NCBI RefSeq assembly: GCF_032854445.1
Contig: NC_088295.1
Coordinates: 5,954,501 to 6,018,500, forward strand
DNA: 64,000 nt
Reading direction: 5' to 3'
Source of the DNA: Liolophura sinensis
Lineage: Eukaryota > Mollusca > Polyplacophora > Chitonida > Chitonidae
Position numbers and translations under genes: made by a program. The notes beneath the pieces are model-generated. The model was not told the DNA's origin, made no database searches, and saw only the letters and a program-made list of their open reading frames with translations. Shown here piece by piece: positions 58,123-64,000 of this stretch (position 1 is the first letter of the stretch; every line of letters begins with the position of its first letter).

Positions 58123-58760
58123 GCATTTAAGTGAACTCCACTGTCTTACACGCTTTTAATGCTGTACCTCCTGAATGTTTACCATTGACTGGGTACAGAC
58201 TGAGGATCACTTGTGGTCAAAATGCGTGAATAGCTAATCCTAGGCTAATCCTAGGCTATTACCAGTCAGGTGTATTGTTGCAACGTCAATCCATGACTTA
58301 ATTTTGTATACATGGTAGGATTACCGCCTATACATGATCACCCATGCCGAAAATGAAAACTGTAAATAAATGATATTGTCGTACGGATTCAATTCTTCGC
58401 TTAGACTGTGCATTTTGAGTCATACACTGCAGTTGTGATAGTGTTACATATGCAAATCTGGCGAATCATTTTCTCCGATAATTGCATCACCACGAATTAC
58501 CGCATTATTAAGCACCCGCTAATTAGCATACATACTCAATTCCAGGAATGTAAATGAAGGATACAATCATCATAGAAACCAATACAATCAGCTTATTCTC
58601 TAAAGCAGTACGGTGGGTAACCCTGACGCATTAGTGGCATTCTGAATAAACATGAGCAGAAATCATTGGAACCCCCCCCCCCCCCCCCAAAAAAAAAGTA
58701 AACATTTTTGAAACAGTTCTTTTACATTTTTACTACACTAACCACATAACACTCACTACC
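57356..58760. other. intronic or upstream DNA of the FBXL16-like gene
   Basis: AT-rich sequence with two copies of an AAATACGC...GACACACT-GGCGGA motif (about 57470-57530 and 57745-57790) and a reversed relative near 57825; this may be an old MITE. No exon recognised. A poly-C/poly-A junction lies near 58673-58700. Confidence 0.45.
58065..58119. repeat. (AT)n microsatellite
   Basis: About 27 uninterrupted AT dinucleotides. Confidence 0.97.
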
Positions 58761-58769
58761 AGCACCTGT

Positions 58770-59392
58770 ATCATTATGCTATAAGGATCCCCCGACATCC
58801 GATTTCCTCCACTCATTACACTGGCCTTCAGTATATATGTATCAGTATGCTATATGGATCCCCCGGCCTCCGATTTCCTCCACTCATAACACTGGCCTTC
58901 AGCATATATGTATCATTATGCTATATGGATCCCCGACCTCCACTTTCTTCCACTTCTAACACTGGCCTTCAGCATATATGTATCAGCTATATGGATCCCC
59001 CGGCCTCCGCTTTCCTCCACTCATAACACTGGCCTTCAGTATATATGTATCATTATGCTATATGGATCCCCCGGCCTCCGATTTCCTCCACTCATAACAC
59101 TGGCCTTCAGCATATATGTATCATTATGCTATATGAATCCCCCGGCCTTCGTTTTCCTCCACTCATAACACCAGCCACCAGCATATATGTATCATTTTGC
59201 TATAAGGATCCCCCGGCCTCCACTTTCTTCCACTCCTAACACCGGCCACCAGCATATATGTATCATTATGTTATATGGATCCCCCGACCTCCACTTTCTT
59301 CCACTCATAACACTGGCCTCAAGCATATATCTAAAACATTCCTGAGTAGGCCCTATGACGTTAATCTACGATCAATTAAATAAATCAGTTAT
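58770..59392. repeat. 71-bp satellite ending in a SINE-like 3' tail
   Basis: About eight units of 71 bp, with words TATATGTATCATTATGCTAT, GGATCCCCCGGCCTCC and TTTCCTCCACTCATAACACT followed by GGCC. The segment TTTCCTCCACTCATAACACTGGCC parallels the SINE body TTTCCTCCCACCATAATGCTGGCC. The last unit runs on into ACATTCCTGAGTAGG, CGTTAATCTACGATCAATTA and AATAAATCA, the order and words of the SINE tail. Open frames here are artefacts. Confidence 0.85.
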
Positions 59393-60129
59393 GTTACACA
59401 GCATCCGTTACGTCAACGAAGTTATTCTTTTGAAATAACCGAAAAAGTCTGTCGTATATAACACAATTATTTGTAGCAATATCATACTATATTTTGCCGA
59501 ACCTAGAATACATAGCATTCTGTTAGTTTGACATATCAGTTTTTAGAGTGTAAATACACGGACATCGATGAAGCCACGTGAAAGCTACATGTGTCCTAGA
59601 GCTTTCAAAAGTTTCTGCAATAGTTTGGGTGTAATGATCTGGTTTCCTTTATCATACACTGTTGTATAGGTCGAAGACCACTACGATTCCATTCAAAACG
59701 CGAATCCATATAAATGGGACAAGTCTTGAGTGACGAGAAAATTCCACCGAGGAAAGCTGTCTCCTTACCATAATTATATGTAAACCTAAACCATGTGCTG
59801 CTGTTCACAAAAGAAAAAACATAAAAACTAAACAATACTGTGCGGTGATTTCATGTCGGTACTGCATAGAAGACTCACAGTGTTTCTTGACAGTCGCACG
59901 GCATGGTGCTGTTCATTTCTCTGCATGTGATTGTGAACCACATATCATAAAGAATCCGCAAAATAAGAGAGTTATAGGGCACTACCGTGAGGTGGTTCTT
60001 TAGAGTAAATATGGTTTAAAGCTATGTGTTACCGTGTGTGGAAATTCCTGTTCAGTGATGTACGCAGGCCGATGCAATGACACATCATAAGACTGAAGTA
60101 TTACAGCACTGCAGAGTGTAAATGTTATC
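59393..60129. other. no gene recognised
   Basis: AT-rich DNA. The minus-strand frame at 59605-59835 lacks a domain. Confidence 0.5.
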
Positions 60130-61725
60130 ACACATGCAGTATGGTAGTAAAATATCACAGTACAGTGCCACCGCTACAATGAAACAGTGAAGAAACATGG
60201 AAGTAAAGTATCATGACACGGTACCGACACACCGCTAGAATGACGCAGTGAGGAAACATCGCAGCAAAGTATCATGACACGGTACAGGAAGACCGATACA
60301 ATGACGCACTGAGGAAACATGGCAGTAAAGTATCATGACACGGTGCAGTGCCACCGGTACAATGACGCAGTGAGGAAACATGGCAGCAAAGTGTCATGAC
60401 ACGGTATAGGAACACCGCTACAATGACGCAGTGAGAAAACATGGCAGCAAAGTATCATGACACGGTACAGGGACACCGTTACAATGAAACAGTGAGGAAA
60501 CATGGCCGCAATTTATCATGACACGGTACAGGGACACTGTTACAATGAAACAGTGAGGAAACATGGCAGCAAAGTATCATGACACGGTACAGGAGCACCG
60601 ATACAATGACGCAGTGAGGAAACATTGCAGCAAAGTGTCATGACACGGTACAGTGCCAAAGGTACAATGACGCGGTGAGGAAACATGGCAGCAAAGTATC
60701 ATGACACGGTACAGGGACACTTTTACAATGACGCAGTGAGGAAACATGGCAGCAAAGTATCATGATACGATATAGGGACACCGTTACAATGACACATTGA
60801 CGAAACGTGGCAGCAAAGTATCATGATACGATATAGGGACACCGTTACAATGACACATTGACGAAACGTGGCACGGCACAGGGACACTGTTACAATGACA
60901 CATTGAGGAAACATGGCAGCAAAGTATCATGACACGGCACAGGGACACCGTTACAATGACACATTGAGGAAACATGGCAGCAAATTATCATGACACGGTA
61001 GAGGGACACTGTTACAATGACGCGGTGAGGAAACATGGGAGCAAAGTGTCATGACACGGTATAGGAACACCGCTACAATGACGCAGTGAGAAAACATGGC
61101 AGCAAAGTATCATGACACGGTACAGGGACACCGTTACAATGAAACAGTGAGGAAACATGGCAGCAAATTATCATGACACGGTACAGGAACACCGATACAA
61201 TGACGCAGTGAGGAAACATTGCAGCAAAGTGTCATGACACGGTACAGTGCCAAAGGTACAATGACACAGTGAGGAAACATGGGAGCAAAGTATCATGACA
61301 CGGCACAAGAACACCGCTACAGTGACACATTGAGGAAACATGGCAGCAAATTATCATGACACGGTACAGGAACACTATTACAATGACGCGGTGAGGAAAC
61401 ATGGGAGCAAAGTATCATGACACGGTACAGGAACACTATTACAATGACGCGGTGAGGAAACATGGGAGCAAAGTATCATGGCACGGTACAGGGACGCCGT
61501 TACAATGACACAGTGAGGAAACATGGCAGTAAAGTATCATGGCACGGTACAGGGACACCGTCACTATGACACAGTGAGGAAACATGGCAGTAAAGTATCA
61601 TGACATGGTACAGTGCCACCAATACAATGATACATTGAGGAAACATGGCAGTAAAGTTTCATGACACAGTACTGATACTGTGACACCACTACACTGACAC
61701 ACCGAGGAAACATGACAGTAAAGTA
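60130..61725. repeat. 61-bp satellite, about 25 units
   Basis: Units contain CAATGACGCAGTGAGGAAAC, ATGGCAGCAAAGTATCATGA and CACGGTACAGGGACACCG. Variation is concentrated in the GACGC/GACAC/GAAAC and CGGTACAGG/CGGCACAGG positions. Each unit carries a TGACGCAG or TGACACA word and ATCATGACAC. Open frames of about 60 codons are artefacts. Confidence 0.95.
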
Positions 61726-63447
61726 TATCGTAACACATCAGAATGAAACCAGCCAATGCACTGTCCATAACGGTAGAAGAATACCTCGTACAACAACACC
61801 ATACCAACATAAGGAATAACAGTGAGGTACGTATCACGTAATGCGCACAATGCCACCGACTCTTATTCAGCAGAAAAATGCGATACGATTGGCCCTTTGA
61901 AGACTGGAATGTCTGAATTACACAGTACAGAAAGCCCTCTATCAGTAACCGTTAGATACGGTTGGATCGCAAGAGGCAAGATGTTCAAAATTGTTTTTCA
62001 AGTTGTAATACCTTGTTCCTAAGTCACCCTCAATAAACTTTTACAACAATTTACTACTGCACATGTATAACACTGATCTGCAAAGAAATTCCTCCTGTCA
62101 TGAAGTGTTATCTGATTCACATGTCCTAAAACATAACTTTCTTGAATACATATCTCTTGTATATGTAACATGTCACTGTTTCGTTCCGTTGTCTCTCAAA
62201 GTCTTGGTAAGGTTTATTTTGGAAGCCCGCAAGTATGATATTTACTTATATAGCGTTGTATGTTGCATTGATAAAGTCACAAGTTGGATAAGACCTTATG
62301 CATGTCTTCTCCATGCTGTACATCTTAATTATATTCGATATTTATACTATTGTTCAATTAAATACGTTATTCCTATACATGGACAAAATGGTCAACACAA
62401 GAAGACATTGAAATGGAATTTAAATTGAAAATCTCTTCTTTTCATGCACGGTACTAAAACATCACCGTGCAGTTTTCAATTCTTTACTGGTTTTATGGTT
62501 GCTCAGAACAGCTGTCTTGAAGCAGTGCGCCTCACTATTGATGAAAACACCAGCTACAGCATAGCTGGGGCGAGATACCCCGAGGAGTGGGTTCTGTGGA
62601 GGGTTCGAGGCCATCGATTTTAAACTTCTATAATGAGACAATAATTTCTCTATAGGTGACGTATTTCTGTTTGTAGATTAACAGTCGTCAGCTCCTGTAA
62701 TGTTAGATTTGTGGGTGAGAAGCTCGAGTGAGAAAAGCTTTCGTAGCTATAACAGTTAATTATGCTGCTCCGGAAATGGACCAGTAATGGATACGCCTGT
62801 CTTCAATTTTAAACGAGTTCAAAATAAATAAAACGTTAAAGACCGGTAATGGGGATAAATTAAAGCATCATGTGTCTAGAAGTCTCACGATTTGCTCCAG
62901 GAAAATGCAATGCATAACCCACACTGGTTCTTCCACGATCGCATGTTTACGCGGCGTAGTCAGCGCGTAATCCACTCCCATGTAAATCCCCTATAGCGCG
63001 TTTATCTAGTCAATATATAATCCACCACTTGTATATGGTGCATGGTTGTCAGGGGTCTGAGTGTGTGTTAGCGGAACTATAACTATGTCTTCCTTTTCTC
63101 CAATATACAACTACAAACTCCCAGAATATGTACATGGCTTAAATATGGGCTTATATGTGGTATATCAGCTGTTCGTATCTGTGAGATTAGTTGTATCGTC
63201 GCGCTCTTGAGCGACTTCAAACACCCTTAATAAATGTAAGTGCGAAAGGAACCAATGTTGATCTGCTTGAAAGCCAAACCCATAACCAACCGGACCCTCC
63301 AAACAAGCTCAGGTGCACATGTACTCTTAATTTTTATGATTTTTAGGCACACCCATTCCCTTTTTATCCAAAGGTCTTTTCAGTAAATTAGGGACTAGCG
63401 CCTTGTTTGCAAAGAACGTCTACAGAGAACTATAACAGGCCCACAGA

Positions 63448-63511
<64 letters not shown>

Positions 63512-64000
63512 GTATGATAATGAATTATATATACCATATAATAATTATAAGTCACCATATCCTTTATATTAATACATTACACCCCCATTATTAGTACACA
63601 ATCTCAAATTGTCAGGGGTGTTATATCCATCACAGCTCCTGACACACATTGTGTACTAGAGGAATCAATGCGCTACATGACTGTCTAGCACATTACGCAG
63701 TTTTCATCTATATTCAGGAAATATCAACGTGTCTGAATCCTCTGAGGCTAGCGCAGGCTCGATTAAGCTCGGCTTTCTTTGGGTTTCATGCCAACCAGCG
63801 TCAGCAATACATTATAGGCTGTCACTTGTTTATGAATTATTAATACTGGTTCGTAGCTTTTGTAGGCGCCATGTGCCATGGGTCCTCCGCACCTGTGCAT
63901 GATATGGCCCGACTTATATCCTGTACGTAAAAGATGTACAGTGGTTGAAAAGAAGCAACTTTTGGACTTCTTAATTAGAGTGAGTTCAGCGTGTACTTCT
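61726..64000. other. no gene recognised to the right edge
   Basis: AT-rich. The 121-codon plus-strand frame at 62063-62428 has no domain and an AT-driven composition. The right edge ends in unique sequence. Confidence 0.5.
63451..63509. repeat. (TA)n microsatellite
   Basis: About 29 TA dinucleotides without interruption. Confidence 0.97.

Noticed and set aside
60723-60975. Cys/Val-rich repeated minus frames
   Set aside because: By-products of the 61-bp satellite.
1-64000. CRISPR arrays, bacterial operons, prophage
   Set aside because: Direct repeats here are contiguous satellites without unique spacers, and genes have eukaryotic introns. Nothing prokaryotic is supported.

Overview
The window looks like nuclear DNA of a marine lophotrochozoan, most likely a mollusc. 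Genes are sparse and broken into small GT-AG exons. Introns are large and full of minisatellites. A tRNA-derived SINE with a tail of the type ...GAGTACGGCGTAAAACACC-AATC-(AAATAAAT)n recurs on both strands; I associate this tail with molluscs. Species cannot be named from the sequence alone.

Host genes (all minus strand). (1) 3438-10667: a compact four-exon LITAF-domain gene, 126 aa, complete, with phase-consistent splice sites. (2) 22152-39209: a larger paralogue in tandem. It has a probable 5' non-coding exon, proline/tyrosine-rich cassette exons that are all phase 1-1 (including a 9-bp microexon candidate), one core LITAF exon, and two alternative terminal exons that each encode the second zinc-binding half of the domain plus a stop. 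(3) 56319-57355: the last two coding exons of an FBXL16-like F-box/LRR gene whose remainder lies beyond the right edge. LITAF proteins are small Zn-binding proteins monotopically anchored in late-endosomal/lysosomal membranes, with PPxY motifs for NEDD4-type ligases; FBXL16 is an F-box/LRR protein.

Mobile elements. 16523-19738: a complete PIF/Harbinger element (TIRs, TAA target duplication, transposase plus MADF/BESS partner gene) with both genes broken. 36168-37805: a nearly intact Tc1 element (TA duplication, DD34E transposase with one frameshift) in the first intron of LITAF gene 2. 46140-49750: a degenerate Ty3/gypsy element, itself interrupted by a SINE with a clean 9-bp duplication. 41846-43139: a RecQ-type helicase pseudogene. 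Also a foldback element at about 41.2-41.6 kb, MITEs at 4287-4500 and 54122-54341, and about a dozen SINE copies of at least three types.

Tandem repeats occupy much of the rest: 33-bp, 57-bp, 19-bp (with a 95-bp higher-order unit), 22-bp, 71-bp (apparently derived from a SINE), 61-bp, 53-bp and others. Many long open frames in these arrays are artefacts of unit length and are not genes. No rRNA, stand-alone tRNA, CRISPR or prokaryotic feature was seen.

The most interesting points are the duplicated, mutually exclusive-looking terminal exons and modular cassette exons of LITAF gene 2, the Tc1 element whose ends resemble elements I remember from fish, and the satellite that appears to have grown out of a SINE.
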